64,000 nt of DNA from positions 372,001 through 436,000 of the forward strand of contig NZ_CP053748.1 in assembly GCF_024400215.1 (NCBI RefSeq). Reading direction: 5' to 3'. A program made the translations under genes and the position numbers. The DNA comes from Massilia sp. erpn (GTDB taxonomy: Bacteria > Pseudomonadota > Gammaproteobacteria > Burkholderiales > Burkholderiaceae_D). Shown piece after piece: positions 45,038 to 54,503 of this stretch; within the stretch, counting starts at the first letter, position 1; each line of letters begins with the position of its first letter. The notes below the pieces were generated by a model. The model ran no database searches. It was not told the origin of the DNA and saw nothing but the letters and a program-made list of their open reading frames with translations.

Positions 45038-48000
45038 ATGATGAGGACGGTTGCAAGCAAGATGGCTTTGCTGACGGCGACGGCGCTGCTCGGCCTGTCC
45101 CTGCTCACCGCCCTCGGGCGCTATGAGATGGAGCAGGTCTACGAGGGTGCCAACTTCGGCAACGTCAACGCCGTGCCCAGCCTGATCGCGCTCGACACCC
45201 TGCGCCGCAACTTCCTGCTGCTGGGCACCAACCTGCAGCGCCAGCTGAACAGCAGCGACGATGTGGCGCGCCGAGGCGGAGAAACAGGTGGCCATCTACC
45301 GCCAGGGCGTGGCCACGGCCATCATCAAGTACGAGACCGACGGCTGCCTGGGCAGCGACTGTTTTGCCGATGCCAAGGACAAGATGTTCCTGTCCGAGGA
45401 AAAAGTGGTCTGGGCGCGCTATGACGGCATCCTCGACCGCATCCTGCAGGAAACGCACAAAGGCCAGCCCGGCGTCGCGCGCGCGCAAGAGCTGCTGAAC
45501 AGCACCGCCCCGCTGTCGGACCAGATCTCGCGCCTGATTACCGACCATATCGCCTACAACGCCGCCGTCGCCACGCGCGAAACGGCGCGCGCCGTGGAGA
45601 CCAAGAGCGACGCCCTGTACCTGACCCTGGGCGCCTGTGCCCTGATGCTGGCGGCCATCGGCGGCCTCGGCTTCCTGACGGCGCGCTCCATCATTGCCCA
45701 GCTGGGCGGCGAGCCGGCGGTGGCGGCGGCCCTGGCCAGCCGCCTGGCCAGCGGCGATTTGAACGGACGCATCGAACTCAAGCCGGGCGACGACAGCAGC
45801 ATGATGGCGCGCGTGCACTTCCTGAGCCAGACCATGGAACGCCTGGCCACGCGCGCCGAAGCCATCGGCCGCGGCAATCTGGAAGACGAGGTGGCGCTGG
45901 CCTCCGAACATGACCGCCTGGGCAAGGCCATCAACGATATGACCCGCATGCTGCGCCTGAGCCGCGCCGAGGATGAGCGGCGCAACTGGCTGAAGGACGG
46001 CTATAGCCAGCTCACCGCCGCCCTCACCGGCGACCTCAGTACCGAGCAGCTGGCCGACGCCGCCATCGGCATGATGGGCCATTATCTGGAAGCGGGACGC
46101 GGCGTGTTCTACCTGTATGTGGAGGCGAGCCAGCAGCTGGAGCTGGTGGGCAGCTATATGTACACCGAGCGCAATCAGATCGGCGCCCGCTTCGCGCTGG
46201 GAGAAGGCGCGATCGGCCAGGCCGCGCGCGAACGCAAGCCCATCATCCTCACGCTCGGCGCCGGCGACGAGGACACACCGCCGATCACCACCGGCACCAG
46301 CAGCGCCACGCCGCGCTACACCTACACCTATCCCCTGCTGCATGAAGTCGATCTGGTGGGCGTGATCGAACTGGCCAGCTTCGCCCGCTTCGACGACAAG
46401 AAGACCGAGTTCCTGGCCGGCGTCAGCGGCATGCTGGCCTCGCTGCTCTACGTGGCCGAGCAGCGCGTGCATATCCGCAAGCTGCTCAGCGCCAGCGAAG
46501 CGTCGGAGAAGGAGCTGCGCATCCAGAGCGAGCAGCTGCGCGACACCAATGCGCAGATGGAAGAACAGCAGCAGCAGTTGCAGCAGCAGGCCGAGGAACT
46601 GCAGCAGACCAATTCGCAGATGGAAGAGCAGCAGCAGCAATTGCAGCAGCAGGCCGAGGAACTCCGGCAAAGCAATGCGCAGATGGAGGAGCAGCAGCAG
46701 CAGATGCAGCTGCAGAACGAGCAGCTGATGGAGGCGCGCCGCCTGCAGGAAGCCAAGACCCAGCAGCTCAAGCAGTCCAGCCAGTACAAGTCCGAGTTCC
46801 TGTCGAATATGTCGCACGAGCTGCGTACCCCGCTCAACTCCATCATCCTGCTGTCGAAGATGATGCTGAGCGAGGAGGAAGGCAAGCTCGATGGCGAATC
46901 GGCCAAATGGGCGCAGGTGATCCACCGCTCGGGCCAGGAGCTGCTGCGCCTGATCAACGATGTGCTCGACCTGTCCAAGGTGGAGGCCGGGCGCATGGAG
47001 CTGCATCCGGGGCCGGTCAGCGGCGCCGATATCTGCACCGAGCTGCAAAGCATGTTCGAGCATCTGGCACGCGACAAGGGCCTGAACCTGAGCGTGGTCA
47101 ACCAGCTCGACGCCGACTTCATCAGCGACTGGGACAAGCTGTCGCAGATCCTGCGTAATCTGCTGTCGAACGCCGTCAAGTTCACGCGCGAAGGCAGCAT
47201 CGGCGTCACCGTGGGACGCCGTCCCGGCCACGCCCTGCCCATCTTCCTCAGCGTGCGCGACAGCGGCGTCGGCATCGCGCCCGACAAGCGCAATGTGATC
47301 TTCGAAGCCTTCCAGCAGGCCGATGGCTCCACCTCGCGCGAATTCGGCGGCACCGGCCTCGGTCTGACCATCAGCCTGCGCTTCGCCCAGATGCTGGGCG
47401 GGACCATCGAGCTGCAAAGCGAGCCTGGCAAGGGCAGTGAATTCACCGTGCTGCTGCCGGATACCCTGCCCAGCGTGCGGCCCGATGCGGCGGCGGGCGG
47501 CACAGCCACGCCACCGGCCGCCAGTCCCGTCCCGGCGCCGCCCGGCGACGGCCACCTGGCCCTGCCCGCCCCCAGCGTGGCCGACGACCGCGACAGCATC
47601 CACAGCGAGGATGCGGTGATCCTGCTGATCGACGACGATCCCGCCTTCTGCCAGTCGCTGCTGGCAATGAACCGCCGCCTCGGCTACAAGACCCTGCTGG
47701 CCCACAGCGGCGAGGAAGGGCTGGACCTGGCCTGGCGCCACCGGCCGCACGGCATCCTGCTCGACCTGGGCCTGCCGGATATGGACGGGGCGCAGGTCCT
47801 GCACGAGATCAAGAGCCGGCGCGAGCTGGCGCGCATCCCGGTGCACATCGTTTCGGCGCGCGACCGCGACGAGGCCTTCCTGCAGCAGGGCGCCATCGGC
47901 TTCCTGCAAAAGCCGGCCGACGACCACCGCCTGGCGCAGGCCGAAGCGGCCCTGCTGGCGGCGCTCGAACGCAGCGAGGGCAATAGCATCCTGGTGGTGG

Positions 48001-48779
48001 AGAACGGCGGCATCAGCGCCGCCGAGGTGGCGGCCGTGGTGGGGCCGGAACGCGGGCCGGTGCTGGCGGCCGCGCCGGACAGCGCACTGGAGCAGGCGCT
48101 CAGCCGCTCGGCCTGCCGCGTCGCCATCGTCGATCTGGGCGCAGGCCAGACCGACACCGGGCTCGCCGTGGCGGCCCGCCTGCGCACCGCCGCGCCCGAG
48201 CTGGCCCTGGTCTTCTTCGCCAGCCGCGCCCTGAACGACGAGGAAGCCAATCGCCTGCGCCATTACTCGGAATGCGTGATCGTGAAAGCGCCGCAGGCCG
48301 AGCGCCGCCTGCTGGAAAACGTGGAGCGCTTCCTGCGCCGCGTGCCGCAGGAGCGCGCCGCCCTGCAGGCAGCACCGGTTCCCGCCAGCGGCAAGGTGCT
48401 GAGCGGCCGCCACATCCTGCTGGTGGACGACGATCCGCGCAATCTCTTCGTCATCACGGCGGCGCTGGAACGCCACGGCGCGCGCCTGAGCAATGCCGTC
48501 AACGGCAAGCGCGCGCTGGAATTCCTGGCGCAAAACCAGGTCAATCTGGTGCTGATGGATATCATGATGCCGGAGATGGATGGCTTCCAGACCATCGCCG
48601 CCCTGCGCCGCGATCCGGCCATGAGCGGCACGCCGGTGCTGGCGCTGACGGCCAAGGCCGCGCCGGCCGACCAGGCCGAGATCATGGCCGCCGGCGCCGA
48701 CGATTACCTGGCCAAGCCGGTCGACTACGATGTGCTGGTGGCCAAGGTGCTCAAGTGGAGCAGTGGGAGGAGCGCATGA
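45038..48779 (+). CDS. Membrane hybrid histidine kinase (HAMP-GAF-HisKA-HATPase-REC-REC-like-REC) with a frameshift near 45261
   Basis: The N-terminal signal/membrane segment (MMRTVASKMALLTATALLGL) and part of the sensor are read from 45038. At about 45265-45270 the frame must move by +1 to continue as a 1172-residue frame to 48779; skipping one C gives ...SSDDVA-AEAEKQVAIY. Domains after the shift: second membrane span (LYLTLGACALMLAAIGGLGF), HAMP, GAF, a glutamine-rich coiled coil, HisKA with LSNMSHELRTPLNSI, ATPase with GGTGLGLTISLRFAQ, receiver 1 (ILLIDDDPAF), a degenerate receiver, and receiver 3 (HILLVDDDPRNLF, LMDIMMPEMDG). It is first in an operon with CheB-CheR and a receiver-kinase. 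The shift may be a sequence error or a real lesion. Confidence 0.85.
46548..46736 (+). repeat. Three tandem 63-bp repeats encoding a glutamine-rich coiled coil
   Basis: Units begin at 46548, 46611 and 46674. Each encodes 21 residues, exactly three heptads, of the type NxQMEEQQQQ followed by LQQQAEELQ. They link the GAF domain to the histidine-kinase core and should form a rigid parallel coiled coil. Unit number could vary by slippage without losing frame or heptad register. Confidence 0.8.
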
Positions 48780-50482
48780 GCATCACCCTGCACCGGCACG
48801 GCGGCGTATGCCGCATCGCGGTGCTGGGCCGGCAGGAAAGCGCGGCCGCCAGCGCCGAACTGCGCGCCGCCTTGGGCGAAGCGCGCGCCACGCCCGAGCC
48901 AGGCGGCATCGAACTGAGTTTCTACGATGCCGACACTCTGCCGCGCGACGTCATCGACGCGCTGGCCGAGCTGCTCGAACGCGACGCCGGCCTGAAGATC
49001 GTCGCCTACCACGCGCTGCTGGCGCACAGCCTGATGCGCCTCGGCCTGCCGGTGCGCCAGGTCTCGCACCACGGCCAGCAACCCGCGGCGGCACCCTGCA
49101 GCACCGTGGTGCTGGCCGGGTCGGCGCAAAGCCTGGACAAGATCCTGCACATCGTCGGCAAGCTGCCGCTGGCCGATGCCGCCGTCTTCGTGGTGCAGCA
49201 TGTGGACGAGAACCAGGTCAACCTGCTCGACCAGCTGCTCAAGACGCGCACCGACTACAGCGTGCTGATGCCGCAGCACCTGATGCCGGTGCAGCCCGGC
49301 ACCCTGTATATCGCCCCGCCCGGCCACCATATGAAGGTGGCGCACGGCATGGTCTACCTGACGCGCGACCGCAAGGTGCAGTTCACCCGGCCTTCCATCG
49401 ACGTGCTGTTCGAATCGCTGGCGGCCGAATACGGCAACAGCGTGCTGGCGGTGCTGCTGTGCGGCTTCGGGCGTGACGGCGTGGCCGGCTGCGCCGCCCT
49501 GCGCCGCGCCGGCTCCCTCGTCATTGTCGAGGATGGCGCCGATTGCGAAGGCGCACGCGCCATGCCCGACGCGGCGCGCGACGCCGGCCACTTCGACTAT
49601 GTGCTGAATCTGAGCGCCATCGCCAGCGTCACGGCAGCGGCCCTGGCCGGCGACGCCGCCGCGCCCGAGGGCGAGCTGCTCGACCTGTTCCTGGAAGCGG
49701 TCACCAGCCAGTGCGGCTACGACTTCCGCAACTACCAGCGCGACAGCCTGCAGCGGCGTATCCGCAGCCTGATGCTGCATTGCGGCTTTCACAGCTTCGC
49801 GCGCTACCAGCGCGCCGTGCTGTCCGATGCCGCCCTGTTCGAACGGCTGACGGCCGAACTGCCGGTGGGCGTGACCAGCTTCTTCCGCCATCCGGCCCAG
49901 CTGCGCCAGATCCGCGACGAGATCCTGCCCTATCTGGCCAGCTTCCCCATGATCAAGCTGTGGTCGGCCGGCTGCTCGACCGGCGAGGAAGCCTATTCGC
50001 TGGCCATCATGCTCGATGAACTGGGCTTGCTGGAACGCAGCCACCTGTTCGCCACCGACGTCAGCCCCTACCTGCTGGAGCTGGCCAAGGCCGGCCTGTT
50101 CCCCGCCGCCACCCTGGACACCAACCGCAGCAACTACCGCGCCAGCGGCGGCACGCTCGATTTCGACAGCTATCTGCCGGCCGGGCGCTACCTGCGCGCA
50201 CCGGAGCGCCTGCGCCTGCGCGTGCTGTTCCACCGCCATTCGCTGACCGGCGAAGGCATCTTCAATGAATTCCAGCTGATCCTATGCCGCAATGTGCTGA
50301 TCTATTTCGACGCCGACCTGCAGCGCCAGGTGCTGCAGCGCTTCGCGCGCTCCCTGCATGTGGACGGCTTCCTGGTGCTGGGGCCGCAGGACGGGCTGAA
50401 CCAGGCCGCGCTGGCCCAGGGCTTTGTGCCATGGCAGCCAGGCAGCTATATTTACCGGCGTGGAGGAGCATGCCATGAGTGA
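48776..50482 (+). CDS. STAS-like-CheB-CheR fusion (methylesterase plus methyltransferase)
   Basis: 568 residues, start overlapping the kinase stop as ATGA. Residues 1-96 are STAS-like (GGIELSFYDADTLPRDVIDA). Residues 108-290 are a CheB catalytic domain: Ser116 in LAGSAQS, His142 in VQHVDENQ and Asp234 in CGFGRDGVAG, the methylesterase triad. From about 300 a CheR domain follows with the N-terminal helices, VTSFFRHPAQ, LWSAGCSTGEEAYSLAI (AdoMet site), LFATDVS and LILCRNVLIYFD. It would methylate and demethylate chemoreceptor glutamates. No receiver domain precedes CheB; control may come from the adjoining kinases. Confidence 0.92.
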   Translation: MSITLHRHGGVCRIAVLGRQESAAASAELRAALGEARATPEPGGIELSFYDADTLPRDVIDALAELLERDAGLKIVAYHALLAHSLMRLGLPVRQVSHHGQQPAAAPCSTVVLAGSAQSLDKILHIVGKLPLADAAVFVVQHVDENQVNLLDQLLKTRTDYSVLMPQHLMPVQPGTLYIAPPGHHMKVAHGMVYLTRDRKVQFTRPSIDVLFESLAAEYGNSVLAVLLCGFGRDGVAGCAALRRAGSLVIVEDGADCEGARAMPDAARDAGHFDYVLNLSAIASVTAAALAGDAAAPEGELLDLFLEAVTSQCGYDFRNYQRDSLQRRIRSLMLHCGFHSFARYQRAVLSDAALFERLTAELPVGVTSFFRHPAQLRQIRDEILPYLASFPMIKLWSAGCSTGEEAYSLAIMLDELGLLERSHLFATDVSPYLLELAKAGLFPAATLDTNRSNYRASGGTLDFDSYLPAGRYLRAPERLRLRVLFHRHSLTGEGIFNEFQLILCRNVLIYFDADLQRQVLQRFARSLHVDGFLVLGPQDGLNQAALAQGFVPWQPGSYIYRRGGACHE

Positions 50483-51716
50483 ACGTTTCAATGTGCTGGT
50501 GGTCGACGACAATCCCGCCAACCGCCTGACCTTACGCGCGCTGCTGGCGCGCCTGCGCGGCTGCGAGGTGATGGAAGCCGAATCGGGCGAGGCCACCCTG
50601 CTGCTGACGCTGGAGCAGGACTGCCACCTGATCCTGCTCGATGTGCATATGCCGGGCATGGACGGCTTCGAGACGGCGCGCCACCTGCAGATGACGGAAC
50701 GCACGCGCAATATTCCCATCGTCTTCATCACGGCCGTGTTCATGAGCGATGAATTCATCGGCCGCGGCTATGCGCTGGGCGCGGTCGACTACCTGGTCAA
50801 GCCGCTCGACGACAATCTGCTGCTGAACCGGGTGCGCCAGTACCAGTATCTGCACGAACGCGAGATGGCGCTGGAACGGCGCACGCGCGACCTGCTGGCG
50901 GCCAACAACCAGCTGCAGGAAGCGCTCAACCGCCTGCACCTGGCGCAGGACAAGCTGGTGCAGTCGGAAAAGCTGGCGGCACTGGGCGCCATCGTGGCCG
51001 CCGTGGCGCACGAGCTGAATACCCCGATCGGCAATTGCATGACGGTGGCGTCGGCGCTGGAAGACCAGGTGGGCGATTTCGAAAAAGTGCTGGCGCAGGG
51101 ACCGGCGCTGAAACGCTCGCAGCTGTCCGACTACCTGTCCAACTGCCACACCGCCTTGCAGCTGATGATGCGCGGCCTGCACCGCGCCGCCGACCTGGTG
51201 GCCAATTTCAAGCAGGTGGCGGTGGACCATACCAGCTCGCAACGGCGCAGCTTCGAGTTGCGCGAAACCATCGGCGGCGTGGTGGCTCTGATGAAGACCA
51301 GCCTGCGCAAAAGTCCCTACCAGATCGAACTGGCCATCCCAGAAGGCTTGCATATGGATAGCTATCCGGGACCGCTGGACCAGATCATTTCGAACCTGAT
51401 CAACAACTCGGTGCTGCACGGCTTCCAGGGCCGCGACCATGGCCAGATGCGCCTGCAGGCCAGCCTGGAAGGCGCCAGTCACGTGCGCCTGCACTACAGC
51501 GACGATGGCTGCGGCATGAGCGAGGAAGTGCGCGCCCACGTCTTCGATCCCTTTTTCACCACGCGCCTGGGCAAGGGCGGCAGCGGCCTGGGCATGAATA
51601 TCTGCTACAACCTGGTGACCGGCCTGCTGGGCGGCAGCATCGAAGCGCGCGCCACGCCCGAGGGCGGCAGCGCCTTTCTCATCGTACTGCCGCTGGTGGC
51701 GCCACCGTCTTCATAA
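50475..51716 (+). CDS. Receiver-histidine kinase protein (response regulator with C-terminal kinase)
   Basis: 413 residues; ATG 50475 has GGAGGAG upstream and overlaps the previous stop by 8 nt. The N-terminal receiver has NVLVVDDNPANRLTL, phospho-acceptor Asp in LLDVHMPGMDG and YLVKPLDD. A coiled coil (about 125-165) leads to a HisKA-like helix with AVAHELNTPIGN and an ATPase with DQIISNLINNSVLHGF, DPFFTTRLGKGGSGLGM. No membrane span. It probably receives phosphate from, or reports to, the upstream hybrid kinase. It is the last gene of the operon. Confidence 0.93.
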   Translation: MSERFNVLVVDDNPANRLTLRALLARLRGCEVMEAESGEATLLLTLEQDCHLILLDVHMPGMDGFETARHLQMTERTRNIPIVFITAVFMSDEFIGRGYALGAVDYLVKPLDDNLLLNRVRQYQYLHEREMALERRTRDLLAANNQLQEALNRLHLAQDKLVQSEKLAALGAIVAAVAHELNTPIGNCMTVASALEDQVGDFEKVLAQGPALKRSQLSDYLSNCHTALQLMMRGLHRAADLVANFKQVAVDHTSSQRRSFELRETIGGVVALMKTSLRKSPYQIELAIPEGLHMDSYPGPLDQIISNLINNSVLHGFQGRDHGQMRLQASLEGASHVRLHYSDDGCGMSEEVRAHVFDPFFTTRLGKGGSGLGMNICYNLVTGLLGGSIEARATPEGGSAFLIVLPLVAPPSS

Positions 51717-51801
51717 AGTCACAATCAACGTTGCCCTAAGGAACTTAAATACCGCTACAATAAGCGCTGGTCCCACCTCCCTTTAGCGATGGCAGCGCCC
51801 C

Positions 51802-52248
51802 ATGTCCGAACAAAAAATTTCCGAACTCAGCACCTATAGCAAGGACACGCCCGTCGGCCGTCCCGACATCGACGGCCGCGCCGGCGTCTTCGTGCCGACC
51901 GCCGACTTCGATCTGGCGAACACCAGCACCATCCGCAAGGGCGCCGGCATTGTCGGCTTCGGCAATCCCGACGGTTCCCTCACCGTGTATTTCGAAGCCA
52001 ACCGCTTCGATGAAAGCGCGCTGCACAAATGGGAGCACAAGACGCGCAAGGCGTATGACCGCATGGTGATGGGCGCGCCGACCGTGTCGAAAGCGAAGAT
52101 GGATGCGCGCCTGCTGGAACAGGTCGGCTATATCGATGGCGTCGGCATCACGTTGAGGCAGCCGGAACGCCTGCAGGAATGGCTGAGCATCTCGAATGCG
52201 CTCGACACCGCACCCGAAGGCGCGATCGTGGTCTGGCGCAGCAAATAA
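51802..52248 (+). CDS. Conserved-looking hypothetical cytoplasmic protein
   Basis: 148 residues, soluble, no signal peptide. Segments such as ISELSTYSKDTPVGRPDIDG, GIVGFGNPDGSLTVYFEANR and LQEWLSISNALDTAPEGAIV show balanced alpha/beta composition. No family recognised. The coding pattern (GC-rich third positions) is convincing. It stands 85 nt after the kinase operon, with a possible promoter in the A/T-rich gap before it. Confidence 0.7.
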   Translation: MSEQKISELSTYSKDTPVGRPDIDGRAGVFVPTADFDLANTSTIRKGAGIVGFGNPDGSLTVYFEANRFDESALHKWEHKTRKAYDRMVMGAPTVSKAKMDARLLEQVGYIDGVGITLRQPERLQEWLSISNALDTAPEGAIVVWRSK

Positions 52249-52374
52249 ACTGGCAACAGCGTAGCTGGACCGACGGGCAATATTCCTACACGCGGACGGA
52301 CCAGGGGACTATGGGCGACTGCCTTGGTCCCAACTACCATGCTCCTGACGATGCCATCTGCATGGGAGCCTACA

Positions 52375-52494
52375 ATGTTACGCGAACTTCCTCTCGCCTC
52401 AAGCGCGCTGCTGCTCGGTCTGGTAAGCGCGGCGACCTATATGCTGTGCTCGGCCGACGTGCTGAACGACACCGCCCTATTCCTCATGCGTTGA
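52375..52494 (+). CDS. Possible 39-residue single-span membrane protein
   Basis: ATG 52375 has GGGAG seven bases upstream and encodes MLRELPLASSALLLGLVSAA followed by TYMLCSADVLND and a short end, with one hydrophobic helix at 8-24. Such small proteins escape ordinary gene calls. No family is recognised, and a chance frame cannot be excluded. Confidence 0.4.
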   Translation: MLRELPLASSALLLGLVSAATYMLCSADVLNDTALFLMR

Positions 52495-52498
52495 GCGC

Positions 52499-52852
52499 TC
52501 AATGACGGTGGCGGTAGTGACGGTGGCGGTGGCTGCTGAACACGAAGTCCAGGCCGATCGACACAGGCGGGTAGTAATACGCCGGCGCCGGCGCGTACAC
52601 CGGGGCGTAGACCGGCCGGTACACGGGCGCTTCCACATAGGTGACCACCGGCTGTTCGATCACCGTGCGGTAGACCGGCGCCGCTTCCGTGGTGTACACC
52701 ACATTCGGCCCGCTGCGGCCCGCTCCCACATTCTCGACCGAGACGGTATGCCACTCGTAAGGATTGACGGGGGCGCTGCTGTAATAGCGCGGGCCGGGCG
52801 CTGCGCAGCCGCTCAGGGCCACGACGGCGGCTAAAGCCAATAAAGTTTTCAT
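52499..52852 (-). CDS. Proline/tyrosine-rich lipoprotein with histidine-rich tail
   Basis: 117 residues. The signal peptide has a lipobox LSGC with Cys16, so it is a lipid-anchored envelope protein. The middle is a low-complexity stretch of VYRPVYAPVYAPAPAYYYPP type, and the C-terminus is SHRHRHYRHRH. The tail could bind metal or heparin-like polyanions. No enzymatic motif is seen. It is convergent with the small frame at 52375. Confidence 0.72.
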   Translation of the reverse strand: MKTLLALAAVVALSGCAAPGPRYYSSAPVNPYEWHTVSVENVGAGRSGPNVVYTTEAAPVYRTVIEQPVVTYVEAPVYRPVYAPVYAPAPAYYYPPVSIGLDFVFSSHRHRHYRHRH

Positions 52853-52935
52853 CGCAATCTGCTCCTCTCCCCGTCACTATAAGAAAAATCCGCGCCGGGC
52901 GCCGCAGATTTACAGCTTGTTACACCGTGCAATCT

Positions 52936-53505
52936 TCAGATAAAGGGGATGTCGCACTGGTCCAAGGCTTGCCCATGGGCGTCGAGGCGGCGCGCGCAGA
53001 TATCGAAGCGCAAGCCATATTCAAATTCAATACGATACACCTTGCCATAAGGAAGACTGATGGCCTGCTGCAGACTCTTGCGGTAACTCAGCGCCCCCAC
53101 ATCGGCCGGAATCGCCATCGCCGTGTGGTGGTTGCGGCGGCGATCCTGCTGGCGCCGGTGCACATCGACCAGCAAGCCCAGATCCAGGGTGATGCCGCCC
53201 GGCAGATAGCCAAAGCGCGTCGTGCTGCGCGAAGCGCTCAGCACGCCCCAATTGCAGGCCGCCTGCTCGCCCAGCGGGCAATGCTTGATCTGCGCCAGCG
53301 GGAAGACTTCCTCATGGTTCGCCAGCTCCTCCAGCGGCCAGCTGGTGCGCACGCCATCGCGTTTGCCGCTCAAGGGATTGGTCCAGGTCATGGCATTCAC
53401 CACGGACACGGTTTGCTTCTCGCGCGCCGGATCGTGCGGGCTGCGCATCAGCGAGCAACCCGACAGAAAAATGGCGGACAAAGGCAGACAAAGCAGATAT
53501 TTCAT
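52936..53505 (-). CDS. Putative lipoprotein, unknown
   Basis: 189 residues from the ATG at 53505, where a lipoprotein signal starts (MKYLLCLPLSAIFLSGCSLM, Cys17). The longer frame to 53562 has no export feature. The mature part has TWTNPLSGKRDGVRTSWPLE, three more cysteines (KHCPLGEQAACNWG, FDICARR) and a beta-rich end. I recognise no family. It is read in the same direction as the gene at 52499 but separated by 83 nt. Confidence 0.65.
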   Translation of the reverse strand: MKYLLCLPLSAIFLSGCSLMRSPHDPAREKQTVSVVNAMTWTNPLSGKRDGVRTSWPLEELANHEEVFPLAQIKHCPLGEQAACNWGVLSASRSTTRFGYLPGGITLDLGLLVDVHRRQQDRRRNHHTAMAIPADVGALSYRKSLQQAISLPYGKVYRIEFEYGLRFDICARRLDAHGQALDQCDIPFI

Positions 53506-53618
53506 CGGAGATTCGATAGTAGCCATAGATACAGAGTACCAGATCGGCAGCAAGGAATCCATTTCCCTTCATGAAGGCCTAAGCTCGCGCAACGCCGCAC
53601 AAGCGCGCCCCACCAGTT

Positions 53619-53662
53619 GAGTCCGTGTCCACCTTGGGGTCAGACCCCAATCGGACACGGGC
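53619..53662. repeat. Single REP-like element (GGGGTCAGACCCC family)
   Basis: CCGTGTCCACCTTGGGGTCA followed by GACCCCAATCGGACACGGGC is nearly identical to the copies at 11487-11525 and (inverted) 11565-11606. Inner palindrome TTGGGGTC-A-GACCCCAA, outer arms TGTCC/GGACA. It is intergenic and next to a terminator. Confidence 0.8.
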
Positions 53663-53682
53663 TGGTCGTTAGCACGGGCGAA

Positions 53683-53712
53683 AAAAAACCGGTTCAGGGA
53701 ACCGGTTTTTTT
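53683..53712 (-). terminator. Terminator downstream of the TonB-like pair
   Basis: AAAAAACCGGTTC-AGG-GAACCGGTTTTTT forms a 13-bp stem with T-runs on both sides. It lies 15 nt after the stop of the minus-strand gene at 53727. Confidence 0.88.
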
Positions 53713-53726
53713 CGGGGGAGGCAGGG

Positions 53727-54074
53727 TTAGTCCAGCTTCCAGGCGTAGTCGACCTTGGTCCAGGTCTGGTCCGGCTTGCCGTCCTTGGTGCCGGGCTTGA
53801 ACTTGCAGGCGCTGATGGCCTTGATGGCGGCCTTGTCCAGGTTCTTGAAGCCGCTCGACTTCTCGATCTTGGAGTCCATCACATCGCCACCGGCCGAGAC
53901 CAGGAAGCTCATCGACACCGTGCCTTGTTCCTCATTCATCAGCGATGCTTTCGGATACTCGGCCTTGCAGTTCTTGGCATCGAAACTGGCTGGCACTTCC
54001 GCTGCGTATGCCAGGGACGCATTTGCCAGCAGCACCACGGCTGCCGCACTCAACCAACGCTTGTTCAAAGACAT
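53727..54074 (-). CDS. Periplasmic TonB C-terminal-domain protein, copy 2
   Basis: 115 residues from ATG 54074 with GGGGA upstream. A cleavable signal peptide (LSAAAVVLLANASLAYA-A) is followed directly by a TonB C-terminal domain: AEYPKASLMNEEQGTVSMSF, VSAGGDVMDSKIEKSSGFKN and LDKAAIKAISACKFKPGTKD. The membrane anchor that contacts ExbB and the proline-rich spacer of true TonB are missing, so it cannot transduce energy in the usual way. Two cysteines could form a disulphide. It is a close paralogue of the gene at 54104 (about three quarters of the residues appear the same). Confidence 0.88.
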   Translation of the reverse strand: MSLNKRWLSAAAVVLLANASLAYAAEVPASFDAKNCKAEYPKASLMNEEQGTVSMSFLVSAGGDVMDSKIEKSSGFKNLDKAAIKAISACKFKPGTKDGKPDQTWTKVDYAWKLD

Positions 54075-54103
54075 CTGATTCCCCAATCGTATCTAAGAAA
54101 AGA

Positions 54104-54436
54104 TTACAGTGCCCAGACGTAGTCCACTTTGGTCCAGGTTTGCGCGACGGAACCGTCCTTGGTGCCTGGCTTGAATTTGCAGGCGCTGATGGCTTTCACG
54201 GCAGCTTTGTCCAGGTTTTTGAAGCCGCTGGACTTGTCCACTTTGGATTCCACCACGTCGCCGCTGGCCGAGACCAGGAAGGACATGGTGACGGCGCCCT
54301 GCTCTTCGTTCATCAGCGAGGCTTTTGGATATTCAGCCTTGCAGTTTTTGGCATCGAAAGTGGCAGGAACTTCGCCAGCGAAGGCGGTACCGGAAACCAG
54401 GGCTGCTGCGATAAAACCGATCAAACGCTTGTTCAT
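54104..54436 (-). CDS. Periplasmic TonB C-terminal-domain protein, copy 1
   Basis: 110 residues with a signal peptide (MNKRLIGFIAAALVSGTAFA-G) and a TonB C-terminal domain nearly the same as the downstream copy: AEYPKASLMNEEQGAVTMSF, VSASGDVVESKVDKSSGFKN, LDKAAVKAISACKFKPGTKD. It lacks an anchor and a proline spacer. The pair is a tandem duplication in one orientation, 29 nt apart, and ends at the terminator 53683-53712. The function is unknown; it may bind TonB-box peptides or outer-membrane receptors as a soluble protein. Confidence 0.88.
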   Translation of the reverse strand: MNKRLIGFIAAALVSGTAFAGEVPATFDAKNCKAEYPKASLMNEEQGAVTMSFLVSASGDVVESKVDKSSGFKNLDKAAVKAISACKFKPGTKDGSVAQTWTKVDYVWAL

Positions 54437-54503
54437 GTTTTTACTTTCCTACGAATGTTGAAAATGTTTGGAAACCGTTAAAGACTGCTTGAAAACGTTA
54501 CGC

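Noticed and set aside
45165..48533. 1122-codon minus-strand frame
   Set aside because: Opposite-strand shadow of the hybrid kinase; low-complexity composition and no family motif.
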